Origin: Prevotella sp.
GTDB lineage: Bacteria; Bacteroidota; Bacteroidia; Bacteroidales; Bacteroidaceae
Direction: 5' to 3'
Length of the DNA stretch: 46,845 nucleotides
NCBI GenBank assembly: GCA_021636625.1
Contig: JAJWLX010000023.1
Span: 1-46,845 of the forward strand
Each line of letters starts with the position of its first letter. Position 1 is the stretch's first letter. Shown here in pieces: positions 1 to 8,022 of this stretch. Under the pieces are notes generated by a model. It searched no databases and was not told the origin of the DNA. It saw only the letters and a list, made by a program, of their open reading frames with translations. The translations under genes and the position numbers were made by a program.

Positions 1-40
1 GAATGTTAAACTAACATAACCTATGAAGGGACTTTTTCAG

Positions 41-65
41 TGCCCTCCCAGGGCATCACCCTGGG
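41..65. other. GC-rich palindromic fragment in a 274-bp leader
   Basis: The first 214 bases hold no convincing gene. Near the left end are overlapping short palindromes: TGCCCT/AGGGCA (41-46 with 50-55) and CCCAGGG/CCCTGGG (47-53 with 59-65). The GC-rich stretch differs from the AT-rich DNA after base 140. It could be the edge of a dispersed repeat or a terminator-like hairpin of a gene outside the window. I cannot identify it. Confidence 0.3.
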
Positions 66-191
66 TTACAACGGGCTCAAACCATACGCCCTGAACCAAC
101 GGTCACCGGCGCGTAGCGGAAAGGTAAAGGGCAAAAGCTTTCCCTTAACACAAACTTTTAAAGCGAAAACAACAAAAAATGGCCGTAAAAT

Positions 192-222
192 TTTGTATTG
201 TCTGCTTTTCTCAGTATCTTTG
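192..222 (+). promoter_or_regulatory. Bacteroidota sigma-ABfr-type promoter
   Basis: TTTG at 192-195, a 19-bp spacer, then TATCTTTG at 215-222 match the Bacteroidota -33/-7 consensus. It lies about 50 bp upstream of the first gene. Confidence 0.7.
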
Positions 223-274
223 CATCCGTTTTTGAAATTTAGATCAATCAATAGGATAATACAAAAAAACAGAT

Positions 275-1567
275 ATGACAAATAATACGAACAAGCACAC
301 CTTGCCAATCTGGACAGAGGTGGAATACACAGCATTATGTAAGAACCCGTATCTATCTACTCCTTTCTTCATCCCAAAGGAATCGAAGGTTTTCCTTTGC
401 AAGGAAGACGGAAGCAGAGAGGAACAGAGAATGATCTTCCTGGTCTTCAAATCTACTGCTGCCGCAGAAGAGGACGAATGGGAAGATGACCCAATGCCGG
501 GAGAAATGTGGGTAAAGCCTCTGGAAGATGATGATACCGAGGTATATGAACCTGCCAAGGTTATCTATCTGGGACAGGACATCGATGATTTTATCCAGGT
601 GACCAGCGAGGACGAAAACACCATCACTTTTGATATCTACTGGCGCCATGGCGACGTGAAAGTAGAAAAGGCAGAGAAGACCGACGATGGCTTCGTCTGC
701 AAGAAGGAGGACTTCGGTGACGAAGGCTTGCGCCTCACTCTGATTCCGGAAGAGGGAAATCCTTTCTCTCTCAATATTCAGATTCCATACATCGGTTTCT
801 CGCTCTACGACAGCGAGGGCAACAAGGTACACAATGAACTGGAGGTGGCTCACGACAAGGTAGATGAGTATCGCTACGAATTTGTTGGTGATGACAACAA
901 CGACCGCTTCACCCTGCAGTTAGACGACAACAAACTGGTTTATATCTGCGTGCTCCGTCATGAGGATGCCCAGCTAGTGGTTCGCGACCAGCGCCAGCGC
1001 CTTGCCGTAGTAGATCAGATTCCGTCTGAGGGAAAATTGAGCGAGCTGATGATGAATGCCCATTCTGCCCTGATCAAGAACAAGAACTACCGTTGGCGCA
1101 TCAACATTGCCGGCAGCAGCATCACCCACGAGGTGGAACTGGAGATTACCCCAGAAAGTCTCGTTGCCTTCATCAAGGAGCAGATGGCAAAGGGCATCGA
1201 CATCGATACCCTGGGACAGAGCCTCATTGCCATGGAGCAGAAGTATGCCTTCCAGTGGTTCTGGCTGAAGGACAGCGACTGGAGTCATGATGATCCGATG
1301 TTCGACATGTTCATGAACCAGCTTGTAGCTTTCTCGTATGTAAGCCAGAAGCCTATCCAGGGCGACCAGTTGCAGGCTCGCAACAACAAGCGCAAGATCA
1401 AGCGCTGTGCCAAGCTCATCAAGGCTCACCAGAAGGGCGAGATCAGCCTTTGGGAAGAGGATGAGGAGCAGCGCAAGGAGATACTCCATCTCTTCAGCAC
1501 CTTCCACAGTCCTTTCGTAGAGATTCTGGAGTCATTGAAGGATGAGGAAACAGAAGAAGGAGCATAA
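275..1567 (+). CDS. Conserved-looking acidic cytoplasmic protein of unknown function
   Basis: I do not recognise a family. The 430-residue product has no signal peptide or membrane segment. It is rich in Asp and Glu, with acidic clusters around residues 65-90 (EEDEWEDD, EDDDTEVYEP) and at the C-terminus. The middle alternates short beta-like stretches; the last 130 residues look helical (MAKGIDIDTLGQSLIAMEQKYAFQ) and contain a basic patch, NNKRKIKRCAKLIKAHQKGE, before an acidic tail. The ATG at 275 follows an A-rich leader, as is usual in Bacteroidota where Shine-Dalgarno sequences are weak. The gene has its own promoter at 192-222 and a strong hairpin just past the stop, so it appears monocistronic. 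Reality as a gene is well supported by length and composition; function is unknown. Confidence 0.8.
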   Translation: MTNNTNKHTLPIWTEVEYTALCKNPYLSTPFFIPKESKVFLCKEDGSREEQRMIFLVFKSTAAAEEDEWEDDPMPGEMWVKPLEDDDTEVYEPAKVIYLGQDIDDFIQVTSEDENTITFDIYWRHGDVKVEKAEKTDDGFVCKKEDFGDEGLRLTLIPEEGNPFSLNIQIPYIGFSLYDSEGNKVHNELEVAHDKVDEYRYEFVGDDNNDRFTLQLDDNKLVYICVLRHEDAQLVVRDQRQRLAVVDQIPSEGKLSELMMNAHSALIKNKNYRWRINIAGSSITHEVELEITPESLVAFIKEQMAKGIDIDTLGQSLIAMEQKYAFQWFWLKDSDWSHDDPMFDMFMNQLVAFSYVSQKPIQGDQLQARNNKRKIKRCAKLIKAHQKGEISLWEEDEEQRKEILHLFSTFHSPFVEILESLKDEETEEGA

Positions 1568-1578
1568 AATATAATGAG

Positions 1579-1616
1579 AGAGGGTGCGTCATAAGTCCAT
1601 GACGCACCCTCTTCTT
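1579..1616 (+). terminator. Rho-independent terminator after the first gene
   Basis: A perfect 14-bp stem (1579-1592 with 1599-1612), 6-nt loop, followed by a weak T-rich tail (TCTT). It begins 11 bases after the stop codon. Confidence 0.75.
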
Positions 1617-1671
1617 ATAGCCTAAAATTGTTGTTTTTATCTGAAAATAAAGACATTTTATTCCACATTAT

Positions 1672-1702
1672 TTTGCATATACCATTTTTTTTCGTAACTT
1701 TG
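1672..1702 (+). promoter_or_regulatory. Promoter of the AAA-ATPase-like pseudogene
   Basis: TTTG at 1672-1675, a 19-bp spacer and TAACTTTG at 1695-1702 match the Bacteroidota consensus. The ATG at 1728 lies 25 bp downstream, so the promoter still looks intact although the gene is broken. Confidence 0.75.
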
Positions 1703-1727
1703 CCAAAAATTCAATAAAAGCAACAAC

Positions 1728-3031
1728 ATGAAATACCCTATAGGAATACAAGACTTTGAAAAAATCAGAAATGACGGTTATGTCTATCTTGACAAGACAG
1801 ACTTGATTTATGATTTAGTACACAATGGGCATATATACTTTCTGAGTCGTCCAAGACGATTCGGAAAGTCATTGTTGATTTCTACCCTGGAATGCTACTT
1901 CCAAGGAAAGAAAGAACTGTTTAAAGGACTTGCCATCGATTCATTAGAAAAAGAATGGAAGCAATACCCTGTTTTCCATATAGATTTCAACGGCAAGGAT
2001 TTCACACAAGCAGGCGAATTGGAAAAGACTTTGCTGACTTTTGTTGAAAAACAAGAATTGATTTACGGAAGAGACCCATTAGCCACCACCTTGGGAGACC
2101 GTTTCATGGCTGTATTGAGAATTGCCCACGAAAAGACAGGACTGGGCGCCGTAGTCTTGATCGATGAATATGACAAGCCTTTACTGGATGTTTTGGACAC
2201 AGGGTTAAAGACCTTCGATTCTGAAGGCAACGAGCGATTACTGGAAGATAGACACCGTGAAATCATGAAAGGATTCTATAGTGTTTTCAAGGCAGCTGAC
2301 AGAGATCTGAAATTCGTGTTATTAACAGGTGTTACCAAGTTCTCGCAAGTAAGCGTATTCAGCGGTTTCAACCAACCTGACGACATCAGTATGGACGACC
2401 GCTACGAGGCACTTTGCGGAATCACAGAGGAAGAATTATACTCAACCTTCGATGAACAAATCAAGGCAATGTCCGTAAGATATAAAGTATCTGAGGATGA
2501 GATGAAACATCGACTCAAGCGCAAGTATGACGGTTATCATTTCAGCCCAAGCATGCTCGACATCTACAACCCGTTCAGCATCTTGAACTCACTGAGCAAG
2601 AAAATCCTGAGTGATTTCTGGTTCCGTACAGGTTCGCCTACTTATCTGGTCCGCTTATTAGCTCACTTCGACGAAAATCTTAATGAACTGACAGGAAAAT
2701 ACTATCCTACCAGCAGTTTTATAGATTACAAGGCTGATACCGAGGCTCCCCTACCGATGATCTATCAGAGTGGTTATCTCACCATTAAGGATTGGAATAT
2801 GGATACCGATTCCTATCTCTTGGATTTTCCAAACGACGAGGTAAAAGCAGGTTTCGTAACCATGGTGGCAGCCAACTATCTGAAGCCTTGAAGCAAATCG
2901 AGGAAAAAGGATATGCCCGTGAGTATGCTACAGACAACAGAACGATTTACCAGATTGGCTGCAACTTCTCGTCTAAGACGGGAACGATTGACGATTGGAA
3001 GTCAAAAGCATCGTCCAACTCTCTCACCTGA
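1728..3031 (+). pseudogene. Broken AAA-ATPase-like / DUF1703 (PD-(D/E)XK) protein
   Basis: The open frame 1728-2891 encodes 387 residues matching the N-terminal part of the AAA-ATPase-like family (PF09820) that is amplified in gut Bacteroidota. It starts MKYPIGIQDFEKIRNDGYVYLDKT, with the P-loop-like SRPRRFGKSLLIST at about residues 40-53 and the Walker B-like VVLIDEYDKPLLD at about 142-154. Intact members carry a C-terminal DUF1703 nuclease domain of roughly 130-150 residues. Here the frame stops right after VAANYLKP. The next frame (about 2880-3031) continues with EALKQIEEKGYAREY...IYQIGCNFSSKTGTIDDW, which is the extreme C-terminus of DUF1703. The catalytic core between these points is absent, so this is an internal deletion plus frameshift, not just a point frameshift. 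Function of the family is unknown; this copy is probably dead as a nuclease. Confidence 0.8.
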
Positions 3032-3106
3032 TAATGATGTAAATATAGTTCGATATTCATCTCTATCTTCTCAAACGTCCGAAAAATGGGAATTGCAGAG
3101 AAGTGA

Positions 3107-3201
3107 TATTTTCCCTTAAGGATTTTTATTTTTTTCCTTAAGGGAAAATATATTTTTCCTTAAGGGTTTTTATTTTTCTCTTTAAGTATTTTTTTCATCG
3201 C
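3107..3201. repeat. 22-bp-period tandem array with CCTTAAGG palindromes
   Basis: The palindrome CCTTAAGG occurs at 3114, 3136 and 3158, exactly 22 bp apart. A decayed copy (CTTTAAG) at 3180 keeps the phase. The 14-bp intervals are A/T-rich and differ in sequence. The first two copies also pair as a perfect 15-bp stem (3107-3121 with 3136-3150), followed by TATTTTT, so the array could also act as a terminator for the pseudogene. Confidence 0.8.
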
Positions 3202-3315
3202 CCTCGTATTGTTAAGATAATTCAACCACAGAAAAGTTATGTACAACGGCAGAAAGATGGCTATACGTTGGCTTTAAATAGCAGGATAAGATTAAGAAAT
3301 CCCCCCAACCCTTAA

Positions 3316-3383
3316 ATCTGTGTAAATCTGTGAAATCTGTGGGAGTTATTCTTGTCCCACAGATTTCACAGATTCACACAGAT
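3316..3383. repeat. Dispersed 29-bp inverted repeat, copy 1
   Basis: Arms 3316-3344 and 3355-3383 are reverse complements with one mismatch around a 10-nt loop. Each arm is built from three steps of the motif ATCTGTG(t/a)AA. The same 29-mer recurs as an inverted pair at 18645-18736 with the arms in the opposite order, so this is a dispersed element, not a local terminator only. Confidence 0.85.
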
Positions 3384-3439
3384 CTTTACCTTAAAAATAT
3401 GGGGTCCTAACTTTTTCTGAAACTTTTCACGAAAAACTC

Positions 3440-3470
3440 TTGCTGGTTTGAAAATAAAGTCGTAACTTTG
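3440..3470 (+). promoter_or_regulatory. Promoter of the PD-(D/E)XK gene
   Basis: TTG at 3440-3442, a 20-bp spacer and TAACTTTG at 3463-3470. A possible upstream TTG start codon at 3468 overlaps the -7 element, which argues that translation begins at 3492 or 3498 instead. Confidence 0.7.
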
Positions 3471-3497
3471 CGCTATATAATTTTAAAACGGATGGTT

Positions 3498-4376
3498 ATG
3501 AAGTACTTAGATCCTAAGGCAGACCTTACGTTCAAGAAGATATTCGGCAATCATCCCAAAAGAATGATCAGCCTTCTGAACGCACTTCTGCCACTCAGCG
3601 AAGAAGAGCAGATACACGAGATAAAGTATCTGCCTACAGAACTTGTTCCCCAGCTCGAAGGGGGCAAGAACACCATTGTGGATGTACTCTGCACCGATGC
3701 AAGAGGAAGAAAGTTCTGCGTGGAAATGCAGATGGAATGGTCTGACGCTTTCCAGCAGCGAGTACTGTTCAATGCATCCAAGCTCTATGTGAGTCAGGCT
3801 AAAAAGGGAGGAAAATACAGTGAACTGCAACCCGTATATTCCCTGAATCTTGTGAATGATATCTTTGCGCATGATACACCAGATTTCATCCACAACTACC
3901 GCATCGTGCATGACAAGGACAGCAACAAGGTGATAGAAGGCTTGCATTTCACCTTCATAGAACTTCCGAAGTTCACACCTCATTCCATCACCGACAAGCG
4001 TATGATGGTCTTGTGGCTCCGTTTCCTCACGGAAATCAATTCCAATACGCAGAAGATTCCAGCTGACCTGCTTAATGACCCGGAGATAGGAAAAGCAGTA
4101 GAAGAGCTGGAGATTTCCGGCTTTACAGATGCCGAACTCAGAGCCTACGACAAGTTCTGGGATTCCGTAAGTGTTGAAAGAACCCTCCTGGATGACAGAT
4201 ATCAAAAAGGTAAGGAAGAAGGAATAGCTGAAGGCATGGAAAAAGGTAGAGCTGAAGGCATGTCCCAACAAAGCCTTGAGATTGCCAGAAAGATGCTGGC
4301 AATGAATATCGATGAAGCTACCATTATAAAATTAACAGGATTAAACCTGGAGAAAATCAGAAAGCTGAAATCATAG
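3498..4376 (+). CDS. Rpn/PDDEXK_2-family putative nuclease (transposase-like)
   Basis: The 292-residue product begins MKYLDPKADLTFKKIFGN, the typical start of the PD-(D/E)XK family (PF12784) often annotated as Rpn-like nuclease or putative transposase. The nuclease motif is visible as IVDVLCTD followed by FCVEMQME (about residues 58-80). This gives the Asp and E-x-Q arrangement, with Gln in the place of the usual Lys, as is common in this family. The C-terminus carries a charged helical stretch of KGKEEGIAEGMEKGRAEGM type and a short LTGLNLEKIRKL helix. ATG 3498 was chosen over ATG 3492 by family starts; both are possible. These genes are amplified in gut Bacteroidota; Rpn proteins in E. coli promote RecA-independent recombination or act in phage defence. 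Its neighbour is a decayed member of another amplified nuclease family. Confidence 0.85.
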   Translation: MKYLDPKADLTFKKIFGNHPKRMISLLNALLPLSEEEQIHEIKYLPTELVPQLEGGKNTIVDVLCTDARGRKFCVEMQMEWSDAFQQRVLFNASKLYVSQAKKGGKYSELQPVYSLNLVNDIFAHDTPDFIHNYRIVHDKDSNKVIEGLHFTFIELPKFTPHSITDKRMMVLWLRFLTEINSNTQKIPADLLNDPEIGKAVEELEISGFTDAELRAYDKFWDSVSVERTLLDDRYQKGKEEGIAEGMEKGRAEGMSQQSLEIARKMLAMNIDEATIIKLTGLNLEKIRKLKS

Positions 4377-4397
4377 ATATTTCACCATCATATAAAT

Positions 4398-4439
4398 CTC
4401 CCTATAAGCACAGTTCTGCTGACTTATAGGGAGTTTTTT
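4398..4439 (+). terminator. Rho-independent terminator
   Basis: Stem CTCCCTATAAG (4398-4408) pairs with 4423-4433, followed by six T residues (4434-4439). It sits 22 bases past the stop of the PD-(D/E)XK gene. Confidence 0.9.
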
Positions 4440-4445
4440 GGCTAA

Positions 4446-4545
4446 ATATGACGCAGGCAAGTATCATATATGACGTAAGCAATCATCATATATGACGCAG
4501 GGCAGCATCATATATGATACTCGCTTACGTCATATATGGCACTCA
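4446..4545. repeat. 22-bp-period tandem array with TCATATATGA palindromes
   Basis: ATATG(A/G) starts at 4446, 4468, 4490, 4512 and 4534, an exact 22-bp period. Junctions form the palindrome TCATATATGA with variable 12-bp intervals such as CGCAGGCAAGTA. The fourth interval is inverted relative to the others, giving a 13-bp inverted repeat (4468-4480 with 4523-4535). No cas genes are near and the units are far too short for CRISPR. Confidence 0.85.
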
Positions 4546-5000
4546 AAAGCAGGATATGGGTCGCTTACAGCCGCAGCTGGAGGTACAGGAATGGGATTAG
4601 AAAAAATCATCCCCCATCCTACTTTCTCAAGCGGGATGGGGTTTTGCTTATGTGATAAGTAAACCTAAAAAACAAAAGCAAGCATCAACTCATTTGAGGG
4701 TTGATATTTATATTTATAGATATATGATATCTTTGGGATTTTTCGATTCAAAAGCCCTGCCGGCTTTCACAAGCTGGCAGGGATAATTATAAGTAAAAGA
4801 TGTAAATAGATGTACCACTGTACTACCTACCTATTAAAACTATAAAATTAATCTTGCAGATTCTACACACATTAATCTGCTACCTTAAATATGAAGGAGG
4901 CATATTCACATACACCCGCAATCAATAGACTCTAATTCTTGCGATTATTTACCACAGGCTATCTCTAGCCTACCTATTATATCTCGAACTGTCTTTTTAG
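4546..5000. other. Intergenic region with two stem-loops, no gene seen
   Basis: I find no credible gene. Two hairpins are clear. CCCCATCC (4612-4619) pairs with 4634-4641, followed by TTTT. CCCTGCCGGCTT (4755-4766) pairs with 4771-4782 over a 4-nt loop; read on the minus strand it is followed by CTTTTG. The remainder (4783-5000) is AT-rich and unremarkable. Confidence 0.6.
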
Positions 5001-5037
5001 AAAACGCCCCGGCGGCGACATAACTTCCGCCGAGGCG
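5001..5037 (-). terminator. Terminator of the fimbrial operon
   Basis: On the minus strand a GC-rich 11-bp stem with one mismatch (5027-5037 with 5005-5015) is followed directly by TTTT (5004-5001). It lies about 105 bp beyond the stop of the last fimbrial gene. Confidence 0.65.
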
Positions 5038-5142
5038 CGGCATTTTCATGCGCATTCTATGAAATGAATTTCTTCCGTTCTTACCCCGAGGGCGGATTGC
5101 AAATTCGCCGGGACGCCTAACGGGGGATGGGCATTTCCGGTG

Positions 5143-7881
5143 CTATTTAAGCGTATTTGGGCGATGATAAGTCCAAGTGATTCGACAAGCTCCTAACTTG
5201 TTAGGGTCGGGGTGAGAATCTTGTTTGTTAACCTCATTGCCGCCGAGAAATGTTTGTTGGTTTACTCTTTTGGTATTCATATAGCCACTGCCACCTCCAG
5301 CGTTATGAGTATTAAATCCTCCTCCACCGCCATAAAAGCCACTACCACCTTGTACTGCAATATTATCTTTCAAGGCATACCCCCCGATTCCGAATGCCGA
5401 TGGTTGTTTGAGAGTTGCATTTGACGGCGTATTTCTTCCCGGACCTGTTTGGGTTCCCCCCTGTGGTCTAACAGTCGAATCCCAGCTACTGGTCGTACGT
5501 CCTGTTCCTCCTGATTCACCTCCACCATATCCCGAAGGTTTGCTAGCATTTGAGAATGATGCAGCTCCAGATCCACCAGCTACCATTAACAGGTCATTTT
5601 TATAATTTTCATAATAATATGTTTCTCCGTTTCCTTGTAAAGAGGTAGCAATGTGGGAAGCTCCTCCTCCCCAACCTCCGTTTGGATTGTAGCCTGAACT
5701 TTTACCATTATTATATCCAGATCGATTACCTACACAGATATAAAGTTTTTTATCACTTGCAGCCGGTGTCCACGATGCTTTAGCAAAACCGGCAGGAGAA
5801 ACTGTACCATTATTTAATGAAGTACCAGTCGCACCCCAACAACTTAATGTATACTCTGTAGCTTCAGGGATATCAAATTCTTCCACAGCTTCGCGTTGAG
5901 AAAGGTAGAGACGTTCAATCTTTGTAAAAGGCACACCACATTCAATGTTTGCACGAACTACAGGGTTGTTACGAGTAGGTGAAAGACTAATAGCTTGATC
6001 ATATCCCCAGGATTCCACCTTAGTACCAGACTTATTATCTGCCTTGAACTGCATCGTCTTGCCAAGCGGTATTACCTGCAGATACTTGTTATCTTTGACA
6101 TGATACGGCTTGTTATCTACAAACTGATCAGATGGTGTGAATGTTAGTTTATTTCCTACACAAGTATAATCAGTACCCTCAACAGGCTCAGTAGTTCCTT
6201 GACCATAGTAATACATGTAGTTATTATTCTTAAACTGGCGTGTCTCTAAAATTTCCTTGCTCTTCAGATCCAGCACAGCCAGTCCTACCTGATGCTCCAT
6301 ATTGAAAACAAGAGAGCCGCCATCTGGACCTATAATTCCCTTCGCTATCTGGAAATCCTGGGCTAAGAAGATTCCTTCGTTTGATTGATCCGCTACTACA
6401 TTATCTGCCAGCGAAGAAATCTTGGTTTTGAAGAAGTCTGAGGCAGTTAGTGCGGTTCGGTCTACATCTGGCATCGATGCACTATATGGATAGTAGGCGA
6501 AATACCTGTAACCAGGGGGCAACTGGATATTATCGACGTTATCGAGCACCCACGTATATCCATCACTATCATATCGTTTATAATATGTTAACTTCTCATT
6601 TTTAACTTCTAAGTTACCCACTGCATTTATTACGTAAAGACCTATTTTGTCATTCTCTTGGAATGATGTCTTTGGAAAGGAATGAGCTGTCCATGTATCA
6701 GGATATACTATCTTCAATTCAGGATCGAGTTCATCTGGAGATCCCGAAAACTTATAGATGATGGATTTACCAGCCTCCCATTTCTGATCCTTGAGTGACA
6801 CTATAAATCCGTTATGACTGCCGTTAGCAGATAAATACAATATCACCTCAGCGCTCTCAGGCAAAGTTTGAGGAATCATCATCAATGTTTGATTGCCCGA
6901 TGTGAGCGCGAAGTCTTCACCAGTTTTTAGTAGCTCACCTGAAAAATTAAATCTGTAATGACCTGTTCCATTATCCATTGACCAAGTTACTGATGGCACA
7001 TCATCTGTTGCAGATAACGAAAGTTTACAGGTTCCCTTGTTAGGGATACCTTTCAGAACTAAGCTATCAAGGCGAAAAGGGTATTTATCACAAAAACTCT
7101 TATCAAGAGCGAAGGTTACGGCTGTAAGGGCATGCTGGAAAGACAATGATACTGCTTTATCTGGATCCGCAGACTGACGAGAACCGGCATTGGTTGCAAG
7201 TATCAAGTCTGGCTGATTGATGATACCTTCTTTTGTAGTTGATGCAGTATAGGTAATTTGTGTCTGAACATTATCCTTATCAACACCATAGGTCAACTGA
7301 CTCTTATCTGCTGAGCTATGAGGAGCGTATGCATGAAAAGACACGGTGGAACCTATCGGCCACTTTGCATTACTATTGTTTGTGAATCCCCAAAATTCAC
7401 CATCTGTTTTCTCGGCTTCTGCATTATCCAATAACAGAACATTATTTTCTCCTTCCTTATAAATAGCAGTTACGCCAAAGCTTTGGTAATCGCTCAAATC
7501 CGTTTTTGTGCTCATGATTCCACGCGTCTGCGCTACCCTTTCGTGCTCTACATCTTCCAGTGGTGCGCCAGAACGGGTGATGGGTTTTCCTTCCTTGCTC
7601 CAAATATGGATGCCATCCTGCACTACGGGATGGAGATAGAGGGGTTTGCCGAAAGGAGTTGACACGACGATGGGACCCTTCTCGGTGGCAGCAGCTATGG
7701 CAGCACGGGAAGAGGAAGCGGGAGACAGGGGTTTCCAGCTGTTGTTGTCGAGCGTAGTATGAAATGTGATTTTATCTTTTGACAGATTGGCTTGCTGCAG
7801 TGATTCGCTTTCTGAACATGACGTAAAGGATGCGAGTACACTGAGTGCCAACAAACTGCTTTTATAAGTTTTCTTCATCAT
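5143..7881 (-). CDS. Large fimbrillin-family lipoprotein with C-terminal ALK/LTK-like glycine-rich domain
   Basis: The 912-residue product has a lipoprotein signal (LSVLASFTSCSES, lipobox Cys about residue 22). Two fimbrillin-like modules follow, at about 30-370 and 390-650. Each contains the family's helix-like landmark (LSFQHALTAVTFAL; FNMEHQVGLAVLDL). The last 245 residues (from about 669) change to a glycine-rich domain: FDIPEATEYTLSCWGATG, a VGNRSGYNNG stretch, GGWGGGASHIATS, LLMVAGGSGAAS, GGSGFYGGGGGF and a closing CRITWTY strand. This pattern matches the glycine-rich region of ALK/LTK receptors (PF12810 type), from memory of the family and not from a search. As the last and largest gene of the operon it is the likely fimbrial tip adhesin, with the glycine-rich part as the ligand-facing module (inference). 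A hairpin separates it from the fimbrillin gene. Confidence 0.85.
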   Translation of the reverse strand: MMKKTYKSSLLALSVLASFTSCSESESLQQANLSKDKITFHTTLDNNSWKPLSPASSSRAAIAAATEKGPIVVSTPFGKPLYLHPVVQDGIHIWSKEGKPITRSGAPLEDVEHERVAQTRGIMSTKTDLSDYQSFGVTAIYKEGENNVLLLDNAEAEKTDGEFWGFTNNSNAKWPIGSTVSFHAYAPHSSADKSQLTYGVDKDNVQTQITYTASTTKEGIINQPDLILATNAGSRQSADPDKAVSLSFQHALTAVTFALDKSFCDKYPFRLDSLVLKGIPNKGTCKLSLSATDDVPSVTWSMDNGTGHYRFNFSGELLKTGEDFALTSGNQTLMMIPQTLPESAEVILYLSANGSHNGFIVSLKDQKWEAGKSIIYKFSGSPDELDPELKIVYPDTWTAHSFPKTSFQENDKIGLYVINAVGNLEVKNEKLTYYKRYDSDGYTWVLDNVDNIQLPPGYRYFAYYPYSASMPDVDRTALTASDFFKTKISSLADNVVADQSNEGIFLAQDFQIAKGIIGPDGGSLVFNMEHQVGLAVLDLKSKEILETRQFKNNNYMYYYGQGTTEPVEGTDYTCVGNKLTFTPSDQFVDNKPYHVKDNKYLQVIPLGKTMQFKADNKSGTKVESWGYDQAISLSPTRNNPVVRANIECGVPFTKIERLYLSQREAVEEFDIPEATEYTLSCWGATGTSLNNGTVSPAGFAKASWTPAASDKKLYICVGNRSGYNNGKSSGYNPNGGWGGGASHIATSLQGNGETYYYENYKNDLLMVAGGSGAASFSNASKPSGYGGGESGGTGRTTSSWDSTVRPQGGTQTGPGRNTPSNATLKQPSAFGIGGYALKDNIAVQGGSGFYGGGGGFNTHNAGGGSGYMNTKRVNQQTFLGGNEVNKQDSHPDPNKLGACRITWTYHRPNTLK

Positions 7882-7926
7882 AATGGTTTCTTTTTATTCT
7901 TTTTCTTACGCCATTTTTTGGAGTTA

Positions 7927-7984
7927 AAGGAATTGGAGAATTCCGAAGCTCAACATCACGTGAGAGGGGAATCTCCAATTCCTT
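7927..7984 (-). terminator. Intra-operon hairpin, possible attenuator
   Basis: Thirteen perfect base pairs (7927-7939 with 7972-7984) continue after a single bulged base with four more (7941-7944 with 7968-7971). The hairpin sits between the fimbrillin stop and the start of the tip-like gene. On the minus strand it is followed only by TTTAAC, so partial termination or mRNA protection is likelier than full stop. Confidence 0.6.
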
Positions 7985-8022
7985 GAATTTGCTATTTTTA
8001 TTGTGAATGTAATGGGAGGGGA

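Noticed and set aside
2792..3031. Separate small gene downstream of the AAA-ATPase-like frame
   Set aside because: Its useful part matches the C-terminal end of DUF1703, so it is the tail of the same broken gene.
4446..4545. Possible CRISPR array
   Set aside because: Units are 22 bp in total with 10-bp conserved palindromes and 12-bp intervals; CRISPR repeats and spacers are each longer, and there are no cas genes.
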